Shown: positions 51,381-60,722 of the stretch, one piece after another
Position numbering within the stretch: the first letter of the stretch is position 1
Layout of the letters: the number at the start of each line of letters is the position of its first letter
Position numbers and translations under genes: made by a program
NCBI GenBank assembly: GCA_002415135.1
Contig: DIBY01000016.1
Coordinates: 239,524 to 303,523, forward strand
Reading direction: 5' to 3'
DNA length: 64,000 nt
Origin: Flavobacteriales bacterium UBA5040
Lineage (GTDB): Bacteria > Bacteroidota > Bacteroidia > Flavobacteriales > Weeksellaceae
Notes under the pieces: model-generated
What the model saw: only the letters and a program-made list of their open reading frames with translations
Database searches by the model: none
Told to the model about the DNA's origin: nothing

Positions 51381-52295
51381 ATGAAAGATAATCCTATCGG
51401 TTTTATTCCGGGTTTACAAAATTCCATTATCAACTATTGGAACAGTTTGGTAGAATCTTTACCGCGAATTGTGTTGGCTCTGATTATTTTAGTGATGTTT
51501 TATTATATCGCGAAATACCTTTCCAAATTAATTAAAAGAAGATTTCTAAATGCTGATCACGATCCTCTTTTCGTCAATTTTTTGAGCAAGACTTCTAAAG
51601 TGATCCTCATTATTATCGGAATTATTTTTGCCATGCAAACGATGGGTTTAAGCGGTGTCGCCAAAGGATTACTCGCAGGTGCCGGAATTTCGGCTTTCAT
51701 TTTTGGATTTGCCTTTAAAGATATTGCTGAGAATTTTTTGGGTGGATTAATTTTGGCTTTCAACAGACCGTTCAGTTTAGATGATACCATTCAGATTCGG
51801 GATTTTACAGGTCATGTTAAAGCTTTAAATTTCAGAACTACACATATTAAAACCTTTGATGAGAAAGATGTTTTCCTGCCCAATTCTATCGTTGTTAAAG
51901 AGCCAGTAACCAATTTCACACGTGACGGACAAATACGACTCGACTTTGTGGTCGGCATTGCTTACGAAGACAATATCACGGAAGCAATTTCGCTGATTTT
52001 TAAAACCATCAAACCGACAGCGACGATGATTAAAGAGAAGGAACCCTTTACCGTTGTCGAAGAATTGGCAACAAGTACGGTAAACCTTCGCACCTATTTC
52101 TGGGCAGATACTTTGGATTATAAAAAAGGCGTGCTGGAAATTAAAAGTGAAATCATCAGACTCGTGAAAGAAGTTTTGATGAAAGAAGGCTTTTCACTTC
52201 CGTCTGATATTCAGGAAATTAAATGGTACGATTCTACAAAGCCTTTCCCAATCGATATTTTAAATACGAAAGACGACTATCCTCTTAATAGATAA
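51381..52295 (+). CDS. Small-conductance mechanosensitive channel (MscS family)
   Basis: A 304-residue membrane protein with three N-terminal transmembrane helices. The third is the Gly/Ala-rich pore helix (GVAKGLLAGAGISAFIFGFAFKD). The MscS beta domain follows (FNRPFSLDDTIQI, VFLPNSIVVKEPVTNFTRDG) and then the alpha/beta cytoplasmic cage. It opens under membrane tension to release solutes. The DUF2254 membrane gene follows after 10 bp. Confidence 0.92.
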   Translation: MKDNPIGFIPGLQNSIINYWNSLVESLPRIVLALIILVMFYYIAKYLSKLIKRRFLNADHDPLFVNFLSKTSKVILIIIGIIFAMQTMGLSGVAKGLLAGAGISAFIFGFAFKDIAENFLGGLILAFNRPFSLDDTIQIRDFTGHVKALNFRTTHIKTFDEKDVFLPNSIVVKEPVTNFTRDGQIRLDFVVGIAYEDNITEAISLIFKTIKPTATMIKEKEPFTVVEELATSTVNLRTYFWADTLDYKKGVLEIKSEIIRLVKEVLMKEGFSLPSDIQEIKWYDSTKPFPIDILNTKDDYPLNR

Positions 52296-52305
52296 TCCAT
52301 AGAAA

Positions 52306-53535
52306 ATGAGTTTCAGTAAAGGCATCCGAATTTATTACAACAAAATGATCGAAAGCATTGCTTTCTATCCGGCATTGATCGCGGTTGGCTTTCTCGCATT
52401 GTCGTGGGGAATGTTGGTTTTTGATTTTTCAGATTATGGCAAAGAAATAAAGTCAGGATTGAGTTGGTTGAGTTTAAAAGATGCCAGTACAGCGAGAACT
52501 ATTATCTCCACCGTAGCTGGAGCAATAATCTCATTGACGGTTTTCAGTTTTTCGATGGTGATGATTGTATTAAATCAAGCAGCCTCGCAAATGAGCAACC
52601 GCGTGTTGAACAGCATGATCGAGAATAGGTTTCAGCAAGTTATCTTAGGAATTTATATCGGAACTATTGTTTATGCTTTGTTTTTATTGAGTACCATTCG
52701 TGACATTTCAAGTGGGATCTATGTGCCGGCTTTTAGCATTTACCTCCTGATTTTATTAACGGTAATTGATATCTTTTTGTTCATTTATTTTTTAGATTAT
52801 GTCACGCAAACCGTCAAATACGAAACTGTTATTGATCGTGTTCGATTACAAACTTTTAAAAACATGGAGGCCGATTTTAAGGAATTTCAGTCCAAGAAAC
52901 CAGCGTGGTTAAGTTCACCATCAAAAATTATATCTGCTCAAAAATCAGATTATTTTCAAGGATTTAATGAAAAACGATTATTAGAACTGGCGAAAAAACA
53001 TCAAGTTCAGGTTAGCTTTCTAATTCCGCCGGGACAGTTTGTAATTAAAGGAACTGCTTGCATGAAAATCCATAGCAATGAAATAATTAGCGACGACGCT
53101 CTTCAAGAAATCTCAGACTGTGCAGACTTCTACACTGGACAACCGATTGACAGAAATCCTGATTATGGTTTTCGACAATTGTCAGAAGTCGCCATCAAAG
53201 CGCTAAGTCCTGGAATTAACGATCCCGGAACAGCCGTTTTGGCGCTGCATGCGCTTTTCGCCTTGTTCGATTACCGATTGTATCAACAGTTGCCGCAACT
53301 CATTGAAAATTCTGATAATATGGTGGTCATCTATTTACCGACCTCAGATTTTATCGAATTATTTGAACGTTGTCTGCAACCAATTTGGAATTACGGAAAA
53401 GATGACGGAGCCATTCAAGCTACTTTTTTAGATATGCTGACCCAAATTAAAACTCAGGATGACCGACATCTTTTTAGTGTTCTGTTCGATGAATGGATTC
53501 TTAAGATCAAACAGCATCAAACATCATTAATTTGA
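52306..53535 (+). CDS. DUF2254 membrane protein
   Basis: A 409-residue protein of the DUF2254 family. Four predicted transmembrane helices lie in about residues 15-165, with STVAGAIISLTVFSFSMVMIVLNQAASQMSNRVL as the family hallmark region. A soluble C-terminal half contains ALSPGINDPGTAVLAL. Activity unknown. It is tightly linked to the MscS gene, which suggests a membrane-tension or ion-related role. This rests on the gene pairing alone. Confidence 0.85.
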   Translation: MSFSKGIRIYYNKMIESIAFYPALIAVGFLALSWGMLVFDFSDYGKEIKSGLSWLSLKDASTARTIISTVAGAIISLTVFSFSMVMIVLNQAASQMSNRVLNSMIENRFQQVILGIYIGTIVYALFLLSTIRDISSGIYVPAFSIYLLILLTVIDIFLFIYFLDYVTQTVKYETVIDRVRLQTFKNMEADFKEFQSKKPAWLSSPSKIISAQKSDYFQGFNEKRLLELAKKHQVQVSFLIPPGQFVIKGTACMKIHSNEIISDDALQEISDCADFYTGQPIDRNPDYGFRQLSEVAIKALSPGINDPGTAVLALHALFALFDYRLYQQLPQLIENSDNMVVIYLPTSDFIELFERCLQPIWNYGKDDGAIQATFLDMLTQIKTQDDRHLFSVLFDEWILKIKQHQTSLI

Positions 53536-53697
53536 TGAAATTGAAATCGTCATTATTACATTGATTTCCCGTCAGTTTTAAAGTAGTATTGCTATTAAAA
53601 ATTGATTGACTTTTTTCTTCTGCCTTTCATGATCTGACGAAATTACTGCTTTCAGTTCATCTTAAAGTTCTTATTTTAGCGCTTCCAAAAATCCCTT

Positions 53698-55821
53698 ATG
53701 ACTCCAACTGATTTTATTAAAAGATCCCTTCCTATTTCTGATAAAAGCATTCGTTCTACTCTAAAACTTTTGAGTGAAGATTGTACCATTCCCTTTATTT
53801 CAAGATATCGGAAAGATGCGACCGGAAATTTGGATGAAGTTCAGATTGAACAGATTTCAAAACTAAATAAACAGTTTGAGGAAATTGTAAAAAGGAAAGA
53901 AAGCATTCTAAAATCGATCGAAGAACAGAATGCTTTAACACCGGAATTTAAAAAAAGAATTGAGGAAAGTTTTGATCTTCAGGAACTGGAAGATTTGTAT
54001 TTGCCTTTCAAGAAACGGAGAAAAACAAAAGCGGATTCTGCAAAAGAAAAAGGTTTAGAACCTTTAGCTAAAATTATTATGAGCCAGAACGCTAATAACC
54101 TTGAAAGTTTAGCTTCTAAATATTTAAATGATCAGGTTGCCAGTGAAGAGGAAGCTTTGCAGGGAGCGCGAGATATTATGTCCGAATGGATCAATGAAAA
54201 TACATACGTACGGCAAAATCTCCGTCGATTATTTCAAAGAAAAGCCATCATCACTTCAAAAGTAGTCAAAGCTAAAAAAGAGGAAGAAGCTGCGCAGAAA
54301 TTTTCGCAATATTTTGACTGCCAAGAAAGTTTGAACAGAATCCCGTCGCACCGATTATTGGCGATGCTGCGTGCAGAAACAGAAGGATTTGTAAAAACGA
54401 AGATCGAAATTGATAAAGACGAAGCGCTTGACTTTATTGAAAATTCCATCATTAGATCGAATAATGAATGTGCAGATCAGATTGCTTTGGCTATAAAAGA
54501 TTCTTACAAGAGATTGCTGGAACCTGCAATCTCCAATGAAACTTTACAGGAAGCTAAAGAAAAGGCAGACCATAAAGCCATCGAAATATTTGCAGAGAAT
54601 TTGCGTCAACTTTTGCTCGCTCCACCTTTGGGTGAAAAAAGGATTTTGGCGATTGATCCCGGATTTAAAAGCGGCTGTAAAGTAGTTTGTATTGATGAGA
54701 AAGGAGATCTACTACACAACGAAACTATTTATCCGCATGCTCCGCAAAATGAAACCGGAATGGCGATGAAGAAAATTCGCTCTCTTGTCAATTCATTTAA
54801 TATTGAAGCGATCTCGATTGGAAACGGAACGGCAAGTCGGGAAACAGAATTCTTTATTAAGAAAATTGCTTTTGATAAACCACCATTGGTTTTCATCGTT
54901 TCAGAAGCTGGAGCTTCGGTTTATTCGGCGAGTAAAATTGCGAGAGATGAATTTCCGAGTTTTGATGTTACCGTTCGTGGTGCCATTTCTATTGGCAGAA
55001 GATTGTCGGATCCGTTGGCCGAATTGGTAAAAATTGATGCAAAGTCAATTGGTGTGGGACAATACCAACATGATGTCGATCAAACTCAACTGAAAAACCA
55101 ATTAGATTCTACGGTGATGAAATGTGTAAATTCGGTTGGAATTAATCTGAATACAGCGAGTAAATCTTTACTCAGTTATGTCTCCGGAATCGGCGAAAAG
55201 ATGGCGGAAAACATTGTGAATTACCGAACTGAAAATGGCGCTTTTGAAGATCGAAAACAATTAAAGAAAGTTCCAAGGTTGGGCGAAAAAGCGTTTCAAC
55301 AAGCGGCAGCATTTAGTAGAATTTCTCAGGGTAAAAATCCACTTGATAATTCGGCAGTTCACCCAGAAGCTTATGCGATTGTGGAAAAAATGGCGAAAGA
55401 TTTAGGTATTAAAACGAACGACCTCATCGCCAATAAAGAACTTATAAAATCCATCAATCCAGAAAAATATATTACGGAAGCGATTGGTATTTTAGGAATT
55501 AAAGATATTCTCAAAGAACTGGAAAAACCGGGTTTGGATCCGAGAAAAGCAGCGAAAGTCTTCGAGTTTGATCCGACCGTTAAATCTATTAAAAATTTAA
55601 AAGCAGGAATGATTCTTCCCGGGATCGTCAATAATATTACGGCGTTTGGCTGTTTCGTAGATGTCGGAATTAAAGAAAGCGGACTCGTTCATATTTCTCA
55701 ATTGAAAGAAGGTTTTGTATCGGATGTGAATGAAGTGGTAAAATTGCATCAGCATGTCCAGGTAAAAGTTACGGAAGTGGATGAAGCGAGAAAGAGGATT
55801 CAGCTGAGTATGATTTTGTAA
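53698..55821 (+). CDS. tex: Tex family RNA-binding transcription accessory protein
   Basis: A 707-residue protein with the full Tex layout: the N-terminal helical region, the YqgF/RuvC-like domain (about 320-450, ILAIDPGFKSGCK), helix-hairpin-helix repeats (about 480-560, GEKMAENIVNYRTENGAF), and a C-terminal S1 RNA-binding domain (GIVNNITAFGCFVDVGIKESGLVHISQ). It is thought to act in transcription elongation or transcript quality. It is monocistronic. Confidence 0.93.
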   Translation: MTPTDFIKRSLPISDKSIRSTLKLLSEDCTIPFISRYRKDATGNLDEVQIEQISKLNKQFEEIVKRKESILKSIEEQNALTPEFKKRIEESFDLQELEDLYLPFKKRRKTKADSAKEKGLEPLAKIIMSQNANNLESLASKYLNDQVASEEEALQGARDIMSEWINENTYVRQNLRRLFQRKAIITSKVVKAKKEEEAAQKFSQYFDCQESLNRIPSHRLLAMLRAETEGFVKTKIEIDKDEALDFIENSIIRSNNECADQIALAIKDSYKRLLEPAISNETLQEAKEKADHKAIEIFAENLRQLLLAPPLGEKRILAIDPGFKSGCKVVCIDEKGDLLHNETIYPHAPQNETGMAMKKIRSLVNSFNIEAISIGNGTASRETEFFIKKIAFDKPPLVFIVSEAGASVYSASKIARDEFPSFDVTVRGAISIGRRLSDPLAELVKIDAKSIGVGQYQHDVDQTQLKNQLDSTVMKCVNSVGINLNTASKSLLSYVSGIGEKMAENIVNYRTENGAFEDRKQLKKVPRLGEKAFQQAAAFSRISQGKNPLDNSAVHPEAYAIVEKMAKDLGIKTNDLIANKELIKSINPEKYITEAIGILGIKDILKELEKPGLDPRKAAKVFEFDPTVKSIKNLKAGMILPGIVNNITAFGCFVDVGIKESGLVHISQLKEGFVSDVNEVVKLHQHVQVKVTEVDEARKRIQLSMIL

Positions 55822-55827
55822 TATGTT

Positions 55828-56045
55828 CTCGCAAAGACGCAAAGTTTTTTAACGCAAAGAACGCGAAGGATTTTGATTTATTGACTATGAAAAATTGAGG
55901 ACACAAAGGCGCTTCGCTCAGCAAAGGGATTTTGCTAAAATATTCAGAGAAATATGGAGAAAATTCTGATGATTATTAATTTGAATGGTTTTCATCTCGT
56001 CTAACGAAAAGGCAATAATTTTAACGTAAAGAACGCGAAGGATTT
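55828..56045. repeat. GCAAAG-rich intergenic repeats after tex
   Basis: GCAAAGACGCAAAG (55831-55844), AACGCAAAGAACGCGAAGGATTTTG (from 55851) and CAAAGGCGCTTCGCTCAGCAAAGGGA-type sequence (55904-55929) appear in order. AACG-AAAGAACGCGAAGGATTT recurs near 56020-56044. The same units occur in the gap at 46214-46292. None codes for protein. Confidence 0.55.
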
Positions 56046-56158
56046 GCACTAATTGTTGCCGATCAATTTGCAGAAAGTTATTGTATTGATTGATTAAAGT
56101 AATTTTTGCATCGGTGAAAGTGGATTGTTTTTTCTGTGGGAAAAGGAAATGCCTGAAG

Positions 56159-56237
56159 TTATAGCCGCGATGGCAGCGGCATCCTTTTGCAGAACGAAGT
56201 GGTGCAAAAGATATAGTGGACAGCGGGACGGGTTTTG
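56159..56237 (+). repeat. Intergenic hairpin element, group 1, copy C
   Basis: The core is a perfect 8-bp stem CTTTTGCA (56184-56191) / TGCAAAAG (56203-56210) around GAACGAAGTGG. The left flank is ATAGCCGCGATGGCAGCGGCATC and the right flank TATAGTGGACAGCGGGACGGGTTTTG. It shares the right flank with copy A and the loop with copy B. Confidence 0.65.
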
Positions 56238-56355
56238 TAAGAAGCGATTATTTTGTTGCTTCTCAAGCAAAATTTGATGTTTACCATTTTTCTATAAATC
56301 GTTTGATTATTTCTTACTTATGTGATTGAATGTGATACAACTTTATGCCAATAAA

Positions 56356-56384
56356 AAAGCCGTTTCAATCACTGAAACGGCTTT
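56356..56384 (-). terminator. Terminator after the efflux operon
   Basis: AAAGCCGTTTCA (56356-56367) and its exact complement (56373-56384) form a 12-bp stem with a 5-base loop. On the minus strand TTT and an AT-rich tract follow, about 25 bases past the RND stop. Confidence 0.85.
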
Positions 56385-56408
56385 CATAACCAAACTAACT
56401 AAATATAA

Positions 56409-59400
56409 TTAAAGCTGATGTTTCGGAGTAAATCCGTCGTCGCTTAATTCTTTGTGCTCATAATCGGCTTTCATTGCGCCTTCGTAATCTACTTTTTCAT
56501 CTTTGCCCATTCTTCTCAGCATGGAGTCAAAAAGTGAATATACAACCGGCACGATGATCAGCGTCAGGAATAATGATGAGGTTAATCCACCAATTACTAC
56601 CCAAGCTAAACCGTTGTTCATTTCTGCTCCGGCTCCTTTCGCCAACGCAATTGGAAGCATCCCGAAAATCATCGCAATCGTGGTCATCAAAATCGGACGA
56701 AGTCTTGCGTGATTTGCCTGAATTAATGCATCGTGCGTATTTGCGCCAGCTGCTTTACGCATATTGGCAAAATCGACGATCATGATCGCATTTTTCGCGA
56801 CGAGACCGATCAACATGATCATTCCAAGCATGGTGAAAATATTAATGGAATTATTGGTCAAAGCCAAAATGACCATTACTCCAATCAAAGCCAAAGGAAT
56901 TGAAAATAAGACCACGAACGGATAAACAAAACTGTCATAGAGGGAAACCATTACCAAATAAACCAATACAATTGCGGCTAATAAAGCGATTCCTAAAGTA
57001 CCGAATCCTTCGGTCTGGTTTTCCATATCTCCACTCCAGATGTAATTTACACCGGCGGGTTTTGTTTTTTCATTGTCCATAAATTGTGCAGACCATTCGT
57101 TCGCAACGTCTCCTACAGGACGACCTACTACTTTTGAAAGGACTTTTACGGAAGGAGATTTGTCTCTTCGTTGAAGCAAACTCGGTCCAGAACTCATATC
57201 AACATTCGAAAACTGGCTCAATCTGATCTGTTCGCCATTTTTGTTGGTGAACATTAAGTTTCTTACGTCGTCAATTGATTGTCTGTTCGCATCTGCAAAA
57301 CGGATGTTGATGTCGTATTCATATTCTCCAGCGCGGAATTTTCCGTCGGTATTTCCGTTAAAGGCAGTCTGCATCGCTTGTCCAACACTTGAAAGATTAA
57401 GACCTAAAGTCGCCATTTTATCACGGTCGATATTTACACGAACTTCTGGACTTCCAGTATCGGTGGATAATTCTGCATCTACAGAACCGGGTACTTTTTT
57501 CAATAATTCTAAAATTCTGTTGGCTTCTTTATTAGCCGTTTCATTATCTGGAGCTGTTACTACCATTTCGATTGGGGCATTGTCTGCTCCCATTAATCCG
57601 ATCGGTGCGGTTTTAAATTCTACACCGGTAAACTTTTCTTCAAGATCTCTCTTGAATTTTGCAGCCAAAATATCTGTACTTTCTGAACGATCCGCTTTGT
57701 CGATTAAATTAACCTGAACTTCGGACTGATAAACTGTTGCCTGTGCTCCACCAAATCCGGTAGATTGCTGACCAACAGTGGTAATTAGATCGACTACTCT
57801 TTTATCATTTCTTAAATATTTTTCGACATTTAAAGTCACCTGATTTGTTTTTTCAATGGTCGCATCTTTTGGCAATTCTATTTGTACTAGGAATTGTCCA
57901 CGGTCCATCTTTGGAAAAAATTCTCCACCGATAAAGCCAAATCCAACCAACATAAAGGAAGAAATTAAAATAAGGAAGGTTACTACTACAACCATTATTC
58001 TTCTCAATCCAGTTTTCAGCGCCCACTCCAGAATTCCTGTGATCCAGTGGGTGAATTTATCCAACTGCGATTCAAACCAAAGAATGAATTTTTCAAATGG
58101 ATTTTTACCGGTAAGATGAACTACTTTCCCGAATCTTGAAGACAACCAAGGAATGATGGTAAAAGATGCCAATAAGGAGAACATCGTCGCCATAACAACG
58201 GTTACACAAAACTGCGCTAAAATATCTGAGACTAATCCAGAACTCATCGCAATTGGTAAAAATACCACTACGATTACTAAAGTAATTGCAGTTACGGTAA
58301 AACCAATTTCTGAGGCACCATCATAAGCTGCACGAATTCTGCTCTTGCCCATTTCCATGTGTCGATACACATTTTCGAGGACCACAATTGCATCATCTAC
58401 CAAAATACCGACAACCAATGAAAGTCCCAATAAACTCATTAAGTTTAAGGTATAACCCATTAAATACATTCCAATGAAAGTCGCAATTAAGGACAATGGA
58501 ATGGAAACCATTACGATAAAGGCATTTCTAATATTGTGAAGGAAAAGCAACATTACAATTGCCACCAAAATAATCGCTAAAACCAAATCGAAAATTACGT
58601 GATCTGCTGATTCCAAAGTAAAATCGGTACTGTTATCTACAATTTTTACATTCAAACCTTGAATGGCGTAATTTTTCTGAACTTCTGCAATTGTTTTCTG
58701 AATATTCTCTGAAACCGCAACCGCATTCGCATCCGATTGTTTTTTGATCTGCATCAAAATAGTAGGATTCTGATTGAATCTTGCAATTTTTTCAATATCC
58801 TGTTGCGTATCAAAAACTGTTGCGATATCTGAAAGTCTTACCTGCGCTCCATTTTTAGAGGAAATAATGAGGTTGCTCATTTCGGCAATCGACTTGTATT
58901 TTCCAGATAAACGAATGGTTGATTTTGAAGTTCTGGATTTTAAACTTCCTGTGGGGAAATCTAAATTGGAAGAAAGAATGGCTTGCTGAACATCTCCGAT
59001 GGAAATATTATAACCCTGCAATTTCTTTTCATCAATATTCACTTGAATTTCTCGTTCTTGACCACCAACAAGGTCAACTTGAGCAACTCCATTAACACGG
59101 GAAAAAATAGGTTCTACTTTTTTATCCAATAGATCATAAAGTTCCTTGTTGTTGAGTTTATTACTCGTAAGACTCATGGTGATAATCGGTAAATCATCCA
59201 GAGAGAATTTATTTAAAGAAGGTGCATCTACGTCATCCGGAAGTTGGGATAAAATTGCGTTTACCTTTCTTTGAGCGTCATTCAGGGCATAATTTACATC
59301 AGCTCCAGTATTCAACTGAACCATAATTACGGAAAGACTTTCGTAAGAAGAGGATTCTACTTTTTTTACATTTTCTAATGATCCTACCGCATCTTCAATT

Positions 59401-59597
59401 TTTCGGGTCACGGAAGTTTCTACCTCACTTGGCGACGCTCCTGGATAAACCGTAGAAATCGTCACCATGTTGGTTTCAAATTTCGGGATGAGTTCGTACC
59501 CCATCATCGAGTAGCTCAGTAAACCACCTAAAGTAAGTATCGTAAATAATACGATTACTAATGATGGTCTTTTTATTGATATTTCTGCTAATTTCAT
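56409..59597 (-). CDS. RND efflux transporter permease (AcrB/HAE1-like)
   Basis: A 1062-residue inner-membrane proton-driven pump with 12 transmembrane helices and two large periplasmic loops. The proton relay is intact: GILVDDAIVVLENV (paired Asp in TM4) and GLVAKNAIMIVDFA (Lys in TM10). It should form a tripartite pump with the adaptor and TolC-like genes just upstream and expel drugs or other toxic compounds. The start is 4 bp after the adaptor stop. Substrates are not deducible. Confidence 0.95.
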   Translation of the reverse strand: MKLAEISIKRPSLVIVLFTILTLGGLLSYSMMGYELIPKFETNMVTISTVYPGASPSEVETSVTRKIEDAVGSLENVKKVESSSYESLSVIMVQLNTGADVNYALNDAQRKVNAILSQLPDDVDAPSLNKFSLDDLPIITMSLTSNKLNNKELYDLLDKKVEPIFSRVNGVAQVDLVGGQEREIQVNIDEKKLQGYNISIGDVQQAILSSNLDFPTGSLKSRTSKSTIRLSGKYKSIAEMSNLIISSKNGAQVRLSDIATVFDTQQDIEKIARFNQNPTILMQIKKQSDANAVAVSENIQKTIAEVQKNYAIQGLNVKIVDNSTDFTLESADHVIFDLVLAIILVAIVMLLFLHNIRNAFIVMVSIPLSLIATFIGMYLMGYTLNLMSLLGLSLVVGILVDDAIVVLENVYRHMEMGKSRIRAAYDGASEIGFTVTAITLVIVVVFLPIAMSSGLVSDILAQFCVTVVMATMFSLLASFTIIPWLSSRFGKVVHLTGKNPFEKFILWFESQLDKFTHWITGILEWALKTGLRRIMVVVVTFLILISSFMLVGFGFIGGEFFPKMDRGQFLVQIELPKDATIEKTNQVTLNVEKYLRNDKRVVDLITTVGQQSTGFGGAQATVYQSEVQVNLIDKADRSESTDILAAKFKRDLEEKFTGVEFKTAPIGLMGADNAPIEMVVTAPDNETANKEANRILELLKKVPGSVDAELSTDTGSPEVRVNIDRDKMATLGLNLSSVGQAMQTAFNGNTDGKFRAGEYEYDINIRFADANRQSIDDVRNLMFTNKNGEQIRLSQFSNVDMSSGPSLLQRRDKSPSVKVLSKVVGRPVGDVANEWSAQFMDNEKTKPAGVNYIWSGDMENQTEGFGTLGIALLAAIVLVYLVMVSLYDSFVYPFVVLFSIPLALIGVMVILALTNNSINIFTMLGMIMLIGLVAKNAIMIVDFANMRKAAGANTHDALIQANHARLRPILMTTIAMIFGMLPIALAKGAGAEMNNGLAWVVIGGLTSSLFLTLIIVPVVYSLFDSMLRRMGKDEKVDYEGAMKADYEHKELSDDGFTPKHQL

Positions 59598-59601
59598 CTT
59601 T

Positions 59602-60663
59602 CTACTTTACGATGTTTATTTTTGATCCATTCTCTAAGTTGATCTGTCCACTGGTAATTACTTGTTCACCGCCATTCAAACCACTAATAATTTGAACTTT
59701 ATCGCCATAAACTTTTCCAGTTTTTACATTGATCATTTTCGCTTTTCCATTTTCAACAATGAATAACTGTCCAGAACTTACTCCATTTACAAAAGCTTCT
59801 GCTGGAACGGTTAACATATTTTGATTTTCAGCACCGTAATTGGTTTTGAATAAAGCGGTTCCATACATTCCGGCTTTTAAACTTCCGTTGTTGGCTACTT
59901 CAATTTCTACTGGGAAATTTAAAGAGGCGTCACTTTTGGGAGCGATAAAGGTAATTCTTCCACCAAATGATTCATCAGGTAAAACGTTTACCGTGATCGG
60001 AACCGTCTGTCCCATCTGAATTTTTCCGATTTGGCTTTCATCCACCAAAACAGATAATTTCAAACTGTTGATATTTACGATTTCAAATAAAGCAGTTCCT
60101 GGTGCAACGACCATTCCTGGCTCTACCATTTTCTTATTAATGATTCCGCTGATTCCGGCTCTTACGCTGGTGTCATTGACTCTCACGTTTTGGGCACGAA
60201 CGGAAGACTGCATATTTTTCAACTGCAATCTGGAATTATCTAACTGTTGTTTGGTAACTCCACCTGTTTTGTAGGCGTTCTCATAACGTTGGTTGTCGAT
60301 GATGGCATTCTGTAAATTGTTTTGTGCTTGTGAGACATCAACTTCAATCGCATCTCTTTTAATGGTTGCTAAAACCTGACCTGCTCCTACTCTGGATCCT
60401 TCTCTCACCAAAACATTTACAATACGTCCGGAAATTTCAGAAGACTGATTCGTTTCCTGTTTCGGAATAAAAGTTCCGTTGGCAGAATAATCGGTGTTGA
60501 TATTTTCTCTGCTTGCGGTCACCACGTTCACATTGATCTTATCAACCTGTTTGGCTACTTCCGCTACTTCTTTCTTTTGAGTTGCTTTATTACTGGCAAT
60601 TTTGTACGCTCCTAAACCGATGAGTACGACTGCTACGATAATATATATTAAAGTTTTTTTCAT
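59602..60663 (-). CDS. RND efflux periplasmic adaptor
   Basis: A 353-residue membrane-fusion protein. One N-terminal anchor helix (about 5-22) is followed by the lipoyl-like half motifs (GRIVNVLVREGSRVGAGQVLATI), a short coiled-coil hairpin (QLDNSRLQLKNM), the second lipoyl half (GIINKKMVEPGMVVAPG) and beta-barrel domains. It links the RND pump to the TolC-like channel. It lacks a lipobox Cys, so it is anchored by its helix. Confidence 0.93.
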   Translation of the reverse strand: MKKTLIYIIVAVVLIGLGAYKIASNKATQKKEVAEVAKQVDKINVNVVTASRENINTDYSANGTFIPKQETNQSSEISGRIVNVLVREGSRVGAGQVLATIKRDAIEVDVSQAQNNLQNAIIDNQRYENAYKTGGVTKQQLDNSRLQLKNMQSSVRAQNVRVNDTSVRAGISGIINKKMVEPGMVVAPGTALFEIVNINSLKLSVLVDESQIGKIQMGQTVPITVNVLPDESFGGRITFIAPKSDASLNFPVEIEVANNGSLKAGMYGTALFKTNYGAENQNMLTVPAEAFVNGVSSGQLFIVENGKAKMINVKTGKVYGDKVQIISGLNGGEQVITSGQINLENGSKINIVK

Positions 60664-60722
60664 TTGGAATAATTATTTTTTTAATGTCAAAAGGAAACTT
60701 TTAACACGATTTTAGTTTTAGT

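Noticed and set aside
57241..57717. A 158-codon plus-strand open frame inside the RND pump gene
   Set aside because: It is antisense to a well-conserved pump gene, has no family resemblance and no promoter, so it is a shadow.
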